64,000 nt of DNA from an uncultured Devosia sp. GTDB lineage: Bacteria > Pseudomonadota > Alphaproteobacteria > Rhizobiales > Devosiaceae. Every line of letters begins with the position of its first letter. Within the stretch, counting starts at the first letter, position 1. This document shows positions 24,833 through 33,362 of the stretch, in pieces. The notes below the pieces were generated by a model, which was not told the origin of the DNA, did no database searches, and was given only the letters and a program-made list of their open reading frames with translations. The translations under genes were made by a program, and so were the position numbers. The DNA is taken from assembly GCF_963517015.1 (NCBI RefSeq), contig NZ_CAUQDV010000002.1, forward strand, positions 124,001-188,000. The letters are read 5' to 3'.

Positions 24833-25378
24833 TTGTCCGCACCTTGCAAGGTCGTTGCCATCATCGCGGCAAATCCCGCGCTCTCGTCGCTACTGGCAAT
24901 GGTGGTGGCTGGCGACTCGCATCTCAAGGTGCGCCAGTTCGATAGCGAGATCGAGCTGATCGCCTATATGCGCATCGCCCCGGTGGACATCCTGGTCTGC
25001 GACTTCGACCGTGAGGGCCGCCCAGCCTACGAGATGATCGAGGGCATCCGCCTCAACAGCGGGCTGATCAGCCAGGACGTGCCGGTCATCGCCCTGACCC
25101 GCACCATTACCCCGCCAATGCGCCATCAGGCCATCAGCGCCGGCATCGATGAAGTGGTGCTCAAGCCCATGTCGCCGCGCCACCTGCTGCAGCGCATCCA
25201 GGTCCGCCTGCGCGGCCGCAGTGTCGTGGGCGTGTTCGGCGGCTACCGCGGCCCCGAACGCCGCAACCGCATCTTCATGCCGATCGCCCATCCGGCTCCG
25301 GCCCGACGCTATACGGACAATGTGGTGCAGCTGTTCCCTGACCGGCGCAAGCCGAGACATCCCGGGCTCGAAGGCTAA
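24833..25378 (+). CDS. Response-regulator receiver protein
   Basis: A single receiver-like domain (about residues 5-120) with a basic C-terminal extension and no output domain. The phosphoacceptor region is VDILVCDFDREG; the Thr and Lys positions correspond to VIALTRTIT and EVVLKPMSP. The tail (RGPERRNRIFMPI, NVVQLFPDRRKPR) is shared with other alphaproteobacterial two-component proteins of CheY-like type. The start is TTG with GGGGAAAG upstream; a GTG at 24773 is the alternative. No kinase is adjacent. Confidence 0.75.
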   Translation: MSAPCKVVAIIAANPALSSLLAMVVAGDSHLKVRQFDSEIELIAYMRIAPVDILVCDFDREGRPAYEMIEGIRLNSGLISQDVPVIALTRTITPPMRHQAISAGIDEVVLKPMSPRHLLQRIQVRLRGRSVVGVFGGYRGPERRNRIFMPIAHPAPARRYTDNVVQLFPDRRKPRHPGLEG

Positions 25379-25416
25379 GGGCTTTTCAAGGCTGCTCATT
25401 CCACTATCGTGGCGTG

Positions 25417-25860
25417 ATGCAGACCACGACCTTCACTCAGCTCAATCACGGCTGGAATGCCGAGCCCAATTCGCCCGGCCCGCTTGTCGAGATCACGTCC
25501 ACGACGCTGCGCCTCTCCTTTTTCCTCACGCCCTTCCTTTTCGAGGCCAGTGAGGACGAAGTCGCGCAATTGACCTTTGCCGGTGTGCGGCGCTGGCGGC
25601 TTGGCCCGACCAATGACGAGGGCTGGTATCGCGGCCAGTGCCGCTACGGCCCCCTGATCCCTGCATGGGGCGAGTTTTACGAGATCGGTGGCGATGATCC
25701 GTTGCGCGACCAGCAATACGACTGGCTGGAAACCGCCGCCCGGGACCGGGGCGGACGGCATTTCCTGTTCTACTTTCGCGACGAGACCTTTGAATGCCTC
25801 GCTGATGACTGGTCGATGGAACGTGGCCTGACCCGTTCCACGTCAAAAGACGCGTGGTGA
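25417..25860 (+). CDS. Hypothetical protein, 147 residues
   Basis: An acidic, Trp/Tyr/Phe-rich cytoplasmic protein with no signal peptide or membrane segment. The sequence has mixed beta structure (LRLSFFLTPFLFEASEDEVA, VRRWRLGPTNDEGWYRGQC, RHFLFYFRDETFECLADDW). I do not recognise a family. The ATG at 25417 follows an in-frame GTG at 25414. It is convergent with the LOG-like gene, 3 bases apart. Confidence 0.6.
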   Translation: MQTTTFTQLNHGWNAEPNSPGPLVEITSTTLRLSFFLTPFLFEASEDEVAQLTFAGVRRWRLGPTNDEGWYRGQCRYGPLIPAWGEFYEIGGDDPLRDQQYDWLETAARDRGGRHFLFYFRDETFECLADDWSMERGLTRSTSKDAW

Positions 25861-25863
25861 GAC

Positions 25864-26424
25864 CTATCGTCCCTCAACCAGCCGACTCAATCTCGCCCAC
25901 AGATCCTCGATACTGTCCGCGAACTGCACCGAGCGTTCATAGCCCGCCAGCCCCGGCGACAGCACATCCGCCGCATAGCCGCGCATGACTTCATAGGCCT
26001 TGTGCCGATTGAGCATCAGCACCGGTGGTGCCTTGCCCTGCGACTTCGCGGCCGCCCAGGCGCCGAACAGGGCCGAGGCCGAGGCCAACGAGCCGGGCAG
26101 TGCCACATAGGCATGGGCCAATTGCGCCATGCGGGCGAAACGCTCTTCGCGCGTGGCCAGGGCCTCCATGGTCACGCCACTGAGCGCGGGGGGCAGGACA
26201 ACGCTGGTATCGCCGACCACCTGCACCTGACCACCGGCCGCGCGGGCCGCGGTGATCAGGGGAACCGGGACTATCCCGTTCTCGGCGAGGCACAGCAGCT
26301 TGGCACCGCGCTTGGCGAAATAGGTGCCGGCCTGGCTCATGATGGAGGCGCGTTCGGGATCGCCCGGCCCCTTGTCTGAGGCGAAGACGGCGACGACGGG
26401 TGAGGCGTTTGCTGGTTCGGTCAT
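25864..26424 (-). CDS. LOG/SLOG-superfamily protein with a degenerate active-site motif
   Basis: A 186-residue Rossmann-type protein of the LOG (lysine decarboxylase-like) superfamily. VVAVFASDKGPGDPERASIM gives the first strand, and the motif that should read PGGxGTxxE is ALPGSLASASALFGAW, so the cytokinin-riboside-monophosphate hydrolase activity of canonical LOG proteins is not expected. The fold is also used for nucleotide sensing. It is one base away from the HerA-like ATPase gene, so the two are probably co-transcribed. The ligand is unknown. Confidence 0.6.
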   Translation of the reverse strand: MTEPANASPVVAVFASDKGPGDPERASIMSQAGTYFAKRGAKLLCLAENGIVPVPLITAARAAGGQVQVVGDTSVVLPPALSGVTMEALATREERFARMAQLAHAYVALPGSLASASALFGAWAAAKSQGKAPPVLMLNRHKAYEVMRGYAADVLSPGLAGYERSVQFADSIEDLWARLSRLVEGR

Positions 26425-26425
26425 T

Positions 26426-27913
26426 CTATCGGCCCCGCTTCAAGCCACCGAGGATGCCGCGCACCAGCGCGCTGCCCAGGCGATTGGCCACGGTGCGCGC
26501 CAGCGAATTCATCGCGGCTTCGGCAGGGGTTTGCCTCGTGGAGGTCCGGCGCGGCCTGTCTTCCTGATAGGTCCGTTCGGCCTTTTTGATCTCGTCGTCC
26601 TGGCGCTGGCGCTCTTCTGCAAGCTGCTTGTCGCGCGCCTTCTTGGCCAGCACTTCAAAGGCAGATTCGCGATCGACCACAGTGTCATAGAGGCCTGCGA
26701 CGGGTGAATTGGCGATGATCGAGCGGCGCTCTTCGGATAGCAGCGGGCCGACCTGCGCGGAGGGCGGGCGGATCAGCGTACGACCGACCATGGAGGGAAT
26801 ACCCTTGGCTTCGAGCACCGAGACCAGGGCCTCGCCGATGCCAAGCTGGGTAATGACCTCTTCGGTCGAAAAAGCCGGATTGGGGCGGAAGGTTTCGGCC
26901 GCGACGCGCACCGCTTTCTGCTCGCGCGGCGTATAGGCGCGCAGGGCATGCTGGACGCGATTGGACAGCTGGGCCAGCACCGATTCGGGAATATCGACCG
27001 GGTTCTGCGTCACGAAGTAGACGCCGACGCCCTTGGACCGGACGAGGCGCACCACCTGCTCGACCTTGTCGATCAGCACTTTGGGGGCGTCGTCGAACAG
27101 GAGATGGGCTTCGTCGAAGAAGAAGACGAGCTTGGGCTTGTCGACATCGCCAACCTCCGGCAGCTCCTCGAAAAGCTCACTTAGCATCCAGAGCAGGAAG
27201 GTGGCGTAGAGACGTGGCGAGCGCATCAGCTCGTCGGCGGCGAGAATGGAAATGAAGCCCTTGCCGTCGCGGTCGGTCCGCATAAGGTCGGCGATTTCGA
27301 GCGCGCGTTCACCAAAAAAGTTCTCGGCGCCCTGCTGTTCGAGCACCAGAAGCGCGCGCTGGATGGCGCCGATGGAGGTGGCCGAGACATTGCCATAGCG
27401 CGTCGAAATCTCTTTGCTGCGCTCCTGTATCTCGACCAGAAGAGCGCGCAAGTCCTTGAGATCAAGCAGCAAAAGACCTTCGTCATCGGCCAGTTTGAAG
27501 GCGATGTTGAGCACGCCTTCCTGGGTCTCGTTGAGCTGCAGCATGCGGCTCAATAACAGTGCGCCCATTTCCGAAATGGTGGCGCGGATCGGATGACCCT
27601 GGCGGCCAAACAGGTCCCAGAAGATGACCGGGAAGACGTCGTCCTTGTAGTCGGCAAAACCGATGTCCGTGGCGCGCTGGGTCTGCCAGCCCTGGGCGGC
27701 GCCCATCTTGCCGACGCCGGACAGATCGCCCTTGATGTCGGCGGCAAAGACCGGCACGCCGGCGGCAGAAAATCCTTCAGCCATAACCTGTAAGGTCACG
27801 GTCTTGCCGGTGCCCGTGGCCCCGGTCACCAGGCCATGGCGATTGCCATATTTGAGGGCGAGATACTCGCCTTGCGTGCTGGTCCCGAGAAAGATCTTGT
27901 CGTCAGCGAGCAT
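26426..27913 (-). CDS. HerA-like (DUF853, YjgR-type) ATPase
   Basis: A 495-residue ATPase of the HerA/FtsK superfamily. Walker A is in VTGATGTGKTVTLQVMAEGF near residues 30-45, Walker B in PKLVFFFDEAHLLF near 265, and the arginine-finger region around VRLVRSKGVGVYFVTQNPVD. The C-terminal part is the DUF853 helicase-like domain with charged tail. HerA proteins pump or translocate DNA, but no partner NurA nuclease is nearby. It forms a probable operon with the LOG-like gene. Confidence 0.9.
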   Translation of the reverse strand: MLADDKIFLGTSTQGEYLALKYGNRHGLVTGATGTGKTVTLQVMAEGFSAAGVPVFAADIKGDLSGVGKMGAAQGWQTQRATDIGFADYKDDVFPVIFWDLFGRQGHPIRATISEMGALLLSRMLQLNETQEGVLNIAFKLADDEGLLLLDLKDLRALLVEIQERSKEISTRYGNVSATSIGAIQRALLVLEQQGAENFFGERALEIADLMRTDRDGKGFISILAADELMRSPRLYATFLLWMLSELFEELPEVGDVDKPKLVFFFDEAHLLFDDAPKVLIDKVEQVVRLVRSKGVGVYFVTQNPVDIPESVLAQLSNRVQHALRAYTPREQKAVRVAAETFRPNPAFSTEEVITQLGIGEALVSVLEAKGIPSMVGRTLIRPPSAQVGPLLSEERRSIIANSPVAGLYDTVVDRESAFEVLAKKARDKQLAEERQRQDDEIKKAERTYQEDRPRRTSTRQTPAEAAMNSLARTVANRLGSALVRGILGGLKRGR

Positions 27914-28030
27914 CGCGCACCCTTGCCTTGCTTTGGGTTCTTATAGCCGCCTGCCCGAGCATGGGACAACTCGTAACTCTGTTTTCCATTGCTTGTGGCG
28001 AGACATAGGTTTGGCGGGCATGATGAGAGT

Positions 28031-29326
28031 ATGAGCCAGAACCATGTCTTTCATCGTCGCAGCATGCTGCAAGCTTGCCTGGGTTTTGCTGCCGTCATGC
28101 CCGCCACCGCCTGGGCCCAGGACGGTCTCGACGCCGCCAGCGAGGGCATTGTCGCGGACTTGTCTGATGACCAGAGCGAAGTTGTCGGATCACTTCTTCA
28201 GCGGGCGAGCGCGAGTGGCCAGCGCCTGATGCTGCCCGCCGGCACGATCAATGTTTCTGCCCTCGCCATTCCGGCCAATGTGATCATCGAGGGTGTGCCC
28301 GGCCGCACCGAGATCATGGTCATGGACGGCGGCGACGGCATTTCGATCAGCGGCGCCGCATCGGTGGTGCTGCGCGACATCGGTTTTTCGGGATCTGGCA
28401 CGGTGTTCAGCATTTCCGGCAGCGATGCGGTAACGCTGGAGCGCTGCACATTCCGTGGTGGCGATATCGGCCTTGGCATTGCCGATGCGGGCGTCACGAT
28501 CCGCGATTGCGTGTTCCATGACCTTGGCGATGCCGCCATCCACTCCTCGGACAGCCGCGGACTGCTGATCAGCGGCAACCGGATCGAGCGCTGCGGCAAT
28601 GCCGGCATTCGCATCTGGCGCAGCGAGAGCGGGTCGGATGGGTCGATCGTCACAAATAATCGCATCGCGGATATCGACTGGGTCGGCGGCGGCAATGGGC
28701 AGAATGGCAATGGGGTGAATGTGTTCAAGGCCGATGAAGTGATCGTTGCCGACAATCACATCGCCGACTGTGCCTTTTCCGCCGTGCGGCTCAACGGCAC
28801 GAAGAATTCCCAGATCAGCGGCAATATGTGTCTGCGCGCGGGCGAAGTGGCGATCTTTTCGGAATTCGAATTTTCCGGCTCGATCATCGCCAACAATGTA
28901 GTCGACACCGCCGCGACCGGGATTTCGATCACCAATCTCGATGTCGGCGGCGCGCTGGCGGTCTGCACCGGCAATATCGTGCGCAACATCACGCCGGCTT
29001 CGGCGGTCAATCCCGACACGATCCCGATCGGCATCTTCGCCGAGGCCGATACCGCCATCACCGGCAATACCGTCACCCAGGTGCCCGGCGTCGCCATCGC
29101 CGCCGGCTATGGCAGCTTCCTGCGCAATGTGGTGATCGAGGGCAATGTGGTGACCGAGAGCAGTTACGGCATCGGCGTCAGCGTGGTCGATGGCGCGGGC
29201 CTGGTGCGGATCGGCGCCAATGTGATCGCCACCAGCCAGCATGACGTGGTCGGGCTGGCGTGGCAGGATGTGGTGGAAACGGATCTCGCCGTGAACGCGG
29301 CGACCTATCCGAATGTGATTTTCTAG
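28031..29326 (+). CDS. Tat-exported right-handed beta-helix protein, TIGR03808 family
   Basis: A 431-residue protein. A twin-arginine signal is visible (MSQNHVFHRRSMLQACLGFA, cut after TAWA), followed by repeated beta-helix turns rich in Ile, Asn and Gly: ISGNRIERCGNAGIRIWRSE, IVTNNRIADIDWVGGGNGQN, IIANNVVDTAATGISITNLD and similar. These are the parallel beta-helix repeats of carbohydrate-active or surface proteins. TIGR03808 names such Tat-translocated repeat proteins in Rhizobiales; no enzymatic function is assigned. The start at 28031 is favoured by the signal peptide. Confidence 0.88.
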   Translation: MSQNHVFHRRSMLQACLGFAAVMPATAWAQDGLDAASEGIVADLSDDQSEVVGSLLQRASASGQRLMLPAGTINVSALAIPANVIIEGVPGRTEIMVMDGGDGISISGAASVVLRDIGFSGSGTVFSISGSDAVTLERCTFRGGDIGLGIADAGVTIRDCVFHDLGDAAIHSSDSRGLLISGNRIERCGNAGIRIWRSESGSDGSIVTNNRIADIDWVGGGNGQNGNGVNVFKADEVIVADNHIADCAFSAVRLNGTKNSQISGNMCLRAGEVAIFSEFEFSGSIIANNVVDTAATGISITNLDVGGALAVCTGNIVRNITPASAVNPDTIPIGIFAEADTAITGNTVTQVPGVAIAAGYGSFLRNVVIEGNVVTESSYGIGVSVVDGAGLVRIGANVIATSQHDVVGLAWQDVVETDLAVNAATYPNVIF

Positions 29327-29328
29327 GG

Positions 29329-29447
29329 GTACCCCCTCCTATCCTCCCCCTGAAAAGGGGGAGGGACCGCGCGGTGTATCGGGCACAATCGAGCCACAAG
29401 CGAAATCTGTCCCTCCCCTTATCAGGGGGAGGTTAGGTGGGGGTACC
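29329..29447. repeat. Inverted-repeat intergenic element, C-rich type
   Basis: Two C/G-rich arms face each other: one at about 29329-29367 (ending GGGGGAGGGAC) and one at about 29409-29447 (starting GTCCCTCCCC). Each arm is itself a hairpin, so the element can fold as nested stem-loops. It fills most of the space after the Tat-exported protein gene and before the asparaginase gene stop, and probably acts as a bidirectional transcript end or a mobile palindromic repeat. Confidence 0.6.
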
Positions 29448-29460
29448 CACTTTCAAGCCA

Positions 29461-30462
29461 CTAGCTAGCAACCGCCCGCAACTCTCCGACTTCCGCCCCG
29501 CGCACACTCCTGATGGTCTGGTGCGCCAGGCCTTCGAGCAGTTTGCGCTGTTCGGCATCGGGATCGGCGTGCTTGAGCAGCAAGGCCGCCAGCATGGTTT
29601 GCGATGCTTCCTTGTGGCCGTCGTCACATTTGATGGCATAGCCCCAGCCCTTGTCGCGGATGGCGCCGCATTGCACGCCTTCGGCGCCGACCTTTTGCAT
29701 CAGCCGGCCTTTGAACGCCTGCATCAACAGCGTATCGGGATGGCCGGTGCCGGCGACCAGATGGGGATGTCTTGTGGCCGCGTCGAACAGGCGCTGCGCC
29801 GCCGTGGCCAGTTCGGCGGAAATCCCCTGCCCCGTCGCCATGCGGGCAAAGCCAAAAGCAAAGGCACGGAGCGGGGCGGCGAATGTCGGGATGGAGCAGC
29901 CGTCGGTTCCGCACTTGCCTTCGGTGAGGCTTTCGCCGATCACGGCTTCCACGGCCGCGCGAACAGCCTTTTGCACGTCGTGCTCGCGGCCGACATAGCC
30001 CGCCGTCGGCACGCCCATGGCCAGCGCCACGCTCAGCATGCCCGAATGCTTGCCCGAGCAGTTGTTGTGCAAAGGGCTGGGATTTTCGCCGGATGCCCGA
30101 AGCGCGTCGCGGGCGGCCGCATTGGTCGGCATATGCGCGCCGCATTCGAGGTCGGCAGCGGAGAGGCCAATGCGGCTCAGCAGGTTGTTGGCGGTCTGGA
30201 CATGCACGTCTTCGCCGTGATGGCTGGCGCAGGCCAGGGCCAGCTCTTCATCGCTATGGTGGAACTTGCCCTCGGCTTCGCGCGCAAAGATGGGCAGCGC
30301 CTGCATGGACTTGATGGCGGAGCGCGGAAAGATGGGGCGCTCGATGTCGCCCTGCGCGTCGATGATCTTGCCCGCGGCATCGACGACCACATAGGCGCCG
30401 CGATGGCGGTTCTCGACCCAGTTGCCGCGAATGGTTTCGGCAAGAACGGGATTGGCATCCAT
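29461..30462 (-). CDS. L-asparaginase, rhizobial (ReAV) type
   Basis: A 333-residue asparaginase of the rhizobial class, unrelated to the bacterial type I/II enzymes. The start at 30462 (MDANPVLAETIRGNWVENRH) is set by a GGAG site and by numbering. Ser48 and Lys51 in PRSAIKSMQALP, Ser80 in CASHHGED, Cys134 and Lys137 in NNCSGKHSG, and Cys188 in GTDGCSIPTF fall within one residue of the catalytic serines, lysine and metal-binding cysteines reported for Rhizobium etli ReAV. It turns L-asparagine into aspartate and ammonia. Confidence 0.88.
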   Translation of the reverse strand: MDANPVLAETIRGNWVENRHRGAYVVVDAAGKIIDAQGDIERPIFPRSAIKSMQALPIFAREAEGKFHHSDEELALACASHHGEDVHVQTANNLLSRIGLSAADLECGAHMPTNAAARDALRASGENPSPLHNNCSGKHSGMLSVALAMGVPTAGYVGREHDVQKAVRAAVEAVIGESLTEGKCGTDGCSIPTFAAPLRAFAFGFARMATGQGISAELATAAQRLFDAATRHPHLVAGTGHPDTLLMQAFKGRLMQKVGAEGVQCGAIRDKGWGYAIKCDDGHKEASQTMLAALLLKHADPDAEQRKLLEGLAHQTIRSVRGAEVGELRAVAS

Positions 30463-30547
30463 CAGAAAAACTCCGGTCCAGACTGCCCCTGAGGAACAGT
30501 GCAGGACCGGAAAAGTCAACCTTGGAAGGTCAGAAGGAAGGCAGGAC

Positions 30548-30700
30548 TCAGATGCGCGGCAAGGGCACGGACTGAACGATGAGCGCGCGGGTCTCGGGCT
30601 TGGCATTGGCCATTGCAGGCTGCATGGCCACGGCTCCCACCGAGACGATCACCAGCCCACAGAGGGCCGCGATCAATACTTTTTCCTGGCGCTTGTTCAT
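30548..30700 (-). CDS. Small protein of 50 residues with a signal-like helix
   Basis: A short frame with GGGGGAC before the ATG. The N-terminus is MNKRQEKVLIAALCGLVIVS, a positive start and a hydrophobic helix, with AMA-type residues at about 27-31 that could be a signal-peptidase site. The remainder (KPETRALIVQSVPLPRI) is short. No family was recognised. It sits in an otherwise gene-free stretch between the asparaginase and SDR genes. Confidence 0.5.
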   Translation of the reverse strand: MNKRQEKVLIAALCGLVIVSVGAVAMQPAMANAKPETRALIVQSVPLPRI

Positions 30701-30920
30701 GTCTGTCCCCCTGGACGCATCCTCGATTGTGACCAGGATGTCCGACCCGGCTTGAACTGACCGTGAGAGGTCCGTTCAGAATCGGTTCATCTTCGTCACA
30801 ACCGTGCGCTGCTTGAACAGGAATCGGAGCGGAGATTCGCCACCCGTATGGGTGGGCGCCAAAGATTGGCAGCCGCGCCATTCCGGCCTAGGCTGAAGCG
30901 AAGATGATGGGGAGGTTGGC

Positions 30921-31778
30921 GTGACGAAAATATTGGTGACGGGCGGCAGCGGCAAATTGGGGCAAGCGGTGCTCCGCGATCTGGTGGCGCATGGCCATGA
31001 CGTGCTCAACGTGGACCAGCAGGCGCCCAGGCAGGCGATCTGCCCCAGCGTGCGGGTCGACCTGACCAATTTCGGGGAGGTTGCCGCCGCCATTCTGGGC
31101 GGGGTCGACGAGCGCGGCGGACCGTTCGACGCCGTGGTGCATCTGGCCGCCATTCCCGCGCCCGGCCTTGCCGCCAACGCCCGCACCTTCGCCAATAATG
31201 TGCCGACGACCTATAATGTGTTCGAGGCCTGCCGCCTCGCCTGCATCAAGAATGTGGTGTTTGCCTCGAGCGAAACCGTGCTCGGCCTGCCCTTCGACAC
31301 GCCGCCGCCCTATGCGCCGGTCGACGAGGACTACTACCCACGCCCCGAAAGCGCCTATTCGCTGGGCAAGCTGCTGGACGAGACCATGGCGGCGCAATTC
31401 TGCCGCTGGGACCCCGAGCTGCGCATCGTAGCCTTACGCTTTTCCAATGTGATGAACCCGGAAGACTATGCCGCCTTCCCCAAATTCGACCACGACCCGC
31501 GCAGCCGCAAGTGGAACCTGTGGGGCTATATCGACGCCCGAGACGGCGCCCAGGCGGTGCGCCGCTCGATCCAGGCCGATTTCAAGGGATTCGAAGCCTT
31601 CGTCATCGCCAATGCGGATACCGTGATGAGCCGTTCCAACATGTCGCTGCTGGCCGAAGTGTTTCCCGGCGTGCCGACCAAGGGCAATGTCACTAGCAAT
31701 GGCACGTTGCTGTCGATCGAAAAGGCCAAGCGGATGCTGGGATATTCACCGCAGTTCAGTTGGCGGAATGAAGTATGA
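30921..31778 (+). CDS. NAD(P)-dependent epimerase/dehydratase-type oxidoreductase (SDR)
   Basis: A 285-residue extended SDR. The Rossmann motif is ILVTGGSGKLGQAV and the catalytic pair is in YSLGK (SAYSLGKLLDETMAAQF), with an upstream Ser in VFASSETVLG. The overall pattern resembles uronate dehydrogenases and related sugar oxidoreductases. GGGGAGG lies before the GTG start at 30921. The substrate is unknown; the neighbouring PQQ-type sugar dehydrogenase gene is convergent and not obviously linked. Confidence 0.8.
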   Translation: MTKILVTGGSGKLGQAVLRDLVAHGHDVLNVDQQAPRQAICPSVRVDLTNFGEVAAAILGGVDERGGPFDAVVHLAAIPAPGLAANARTFANNVPTTYNVFEACRLACIKNVVFASSETVLGLPFDTPPPYAPVDEDYYPRPESAYSLGKLLDETMAAQFCRWDPELRIVALRFSNVMNPEDYAAFPKFDHDPRSRKWNLWGYIDARDGAQAVRRSIQADFKGFEAFVIANADTVMSRSNMSLLAEVFPGVPTKGNVTSNGTLLSIEKAKRMLGYSPQFSWRNEV

Positions 31779-31819
31779 GGCGACGCGCGTAGTTTCCTAC
31801 AAGCACGCCCCACCCACGA

Positions 31820-31848
31820 TGTCATCCCGGCTCAAGGCCGGGATGACA
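31820..31848. repeat. Single stem-loop of the TGTCATCCCGGC palindrome family
   Basis: TGTCATCCCGGC and GCCGGGATGACA flank a TCAAG loop. It is one arm of the larger repeat described at 33201 and others, and may serve as a bidirectional terminator between the SDR and sugar dehydrogenase genes. Confidence 0.7.
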
Positions 31849-31869
31849 CCCTTGAGAGGACGTTAGCCC

Positions 31870-33081
31870 TCAGCTCGCGCTGACGCGGATGATGGTCGAG
31901 GTGCCGGCCTGCGGGTTTTCCGTCACGGCATAAACGGCGCCGTCGGGGCCAACCTTGACGTCACGCACGCGCGCTTCCAGCGGGACGCGCTCTTCACTGA
32001 CCACCTTGTCGTCCTCGACATGGACCACGACGAGACCCTGCGAGACCAGGCCGCCAATGATGAAGGCGCCGTTCCAGGCGGGGATTTCCTCGCCGTCATA
32101 GAAGGCCATGCCCGAGGGGGCGATCACCGGGTCCCAGTAATAGATCGGCTGGGTGGTTTCGGCGTCCTGGGTTACGCCGTCGCCGATCTGCTCGCCGCTA
32201 TACTCCACGCCATAGGCGACATCGGGCCAGCCATAATTGACGCCGGCCTCGGGGCGGTTGAGTTCGTCGCCGCCCTTCGTGCCATGTTCGACGATCCAGA
32301 GCCGGCCTTCGCCATCGAGCGCTGCGGACTGGGTATTGCGATGGCCGAGGCTCCAGATTTCAGGCAGCGCGCCTTCCGTCTCGGCGAAGGGATTGCCCTC
32401 GAAGGGCGCGCCGGTTTCGTCGATGCGGAAGACCTTGCCGAGGCCACTGGCCAGTTCCTGCGCCTGCGGGCGGGTGACATCGTCGGAGCGCTCGCCCACC
32501 GTCACATAGAGTTCGTAGTCGGGGCCCCAGACCAGACGCGAACCGAAATGCTTGTCGCCGTCATAGGTTGGGGTCTGCTGGAAAATGGTCTGCACGTCCT
32601 GCAGTTCGCCGCCGCCGTTTTCATCGGGGACCAGCGTGCCCATGGCGACGGTCGTGCCATTGCCGCCCTCGCGCGGCTCGGCATAGGAGAAATAGACGCC
32701 GCGGCGTTCCTCATAATCCGGCGCCAGCGCCACATCGAGCAGGCCACCCTGCCCGCGCGCATCGACCTCGGGCAGGCCGGTGATGGCCGGGCCGGGGGTA
32801 CCGTCTTCGCCAATGATATGCATGGCGCCCGACTTTGCCGTCACCAGCATGCGGCCGTCGGGAAGGAACTCCATCGCCCAGAGGTGCGGCAGGCCTTCGG
32901 CCACCACTTCAGCCGTGACCGACGTCGCCTCGGCGGGCTCCGGGGCGCGGGTCTGGCCTTCGAAAGCCGGGCTCTGGTCGGGCGCATTGGGCGGCGCGGT
33001 TTCCACCTGAGCAAAGGCGGGACCGGCCAGCAGGGCCGTGGTCAGCAGCGTCGAGGTGAGCAAGGGGGCGAGGCGGTTCAT
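31870..33081 (-). CDS. PQQ-dependent aldose sugar dehydrogenase
   Basis: A 403-residue periplasmic protein of the soluble glucose/sorbosone dehydrogenase fold. The start at 33081 gives a signal peptide (MNRLAPLLTSTLLTTALLAG) cut after AFA near residue 24. The six-bladed propeller carries PHLWAMEFLPDGRMLVTAKS, the calcium and PQQ segments FGSRLVWGPDYELYVTVGER and EIWSLGHRNTQSAALDGEG, and VEHGTKGGDELN. It oxidises aldose sugars with PQQ. No PQQ biosynthesis genes are in the window. Confidence 0.9.
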   Translation of the reverse strand: MNRLAPLLTSTLLTTALLAGPAFAQVETAPPNAPDQSPAFEGQTRAPEPAEATSVTAEVVAEGLPHLWAMEFLPDGRMLVTAKSGAMHIIGEDGTPGPAITGLPEVDARGQGGLLDVALAPDYEERRGVYFSYAEPREGGNGTTVAMGTLVPDENGGGELQDVQTIFQQTPTYDGDKHFGSRLVWGPDYELYVTVGERSDDVTRPQAQELASGLGKVFRIDETGAPFEGNPFAETEGALPEIWSLGHRNTQSAALDGEGRLWIVEHGTKGGDELNRPEAGVNYGWPDVAYGVEYSGEQIGDGVTQDAETTQPIYYWDPVIAPSGMAFYDGEEIPAWNGAFIIGGLVSQGLVVVHVEDDKVVSEERVPLEARVRDVKVGPDGAVYAVTENPQAGTSTIIRVSAS

Positions 33082-33200
33082 CGAGTCGTCTCCGTATTGA
33101 TACGGAAGCACAACTGCTTATGCGTGGTCCCGTTGCGCGCACGGGGTTCACGATGGGGTTATTGGGGAGCGGCTTCTGCCACGGAGGCATCACCACATTC

Positions 33201-33329
33201 GGTGTCACCCCGGCCTTGAGCCGGGGCCCATCCTGAGATCGATCCACGGCCGCAAGGTCGCCCGAACGACCACCTAGCGGCCGTTCAAAGATCTCGGGAT
33301 GGATCCCGGCTCTAGGCCGGGATGACATC
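33201..33329. repeat. Palindromic intergenic repeat, copy A
   Basis: About 129 bases, framed by GTGTCACCCCGGCC...GCCGGGGC on the left and GATCCCGGC...GCCGGGATGACATC on the right, with an internal inverted core built on CCGCAAGGT/ACCT-GCGG. Sister copies lie at 41701, 44546, 54276 and 58697. It lies between the urocanase-like gene and the sugar dehydrogenase gene. Confidence 0.8.
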
Positions 33330-33362
33330 GGGGGTGTGGCAAGTGTTACAGCAAATGATGCC

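Noticed and set aside
25864..27913. A phage-defence system of SLOG sensor plus HerA
   Set aside because: No nuclease, no mobile-element context and typical housekeeping surroundings; kept only as a low-interest note.
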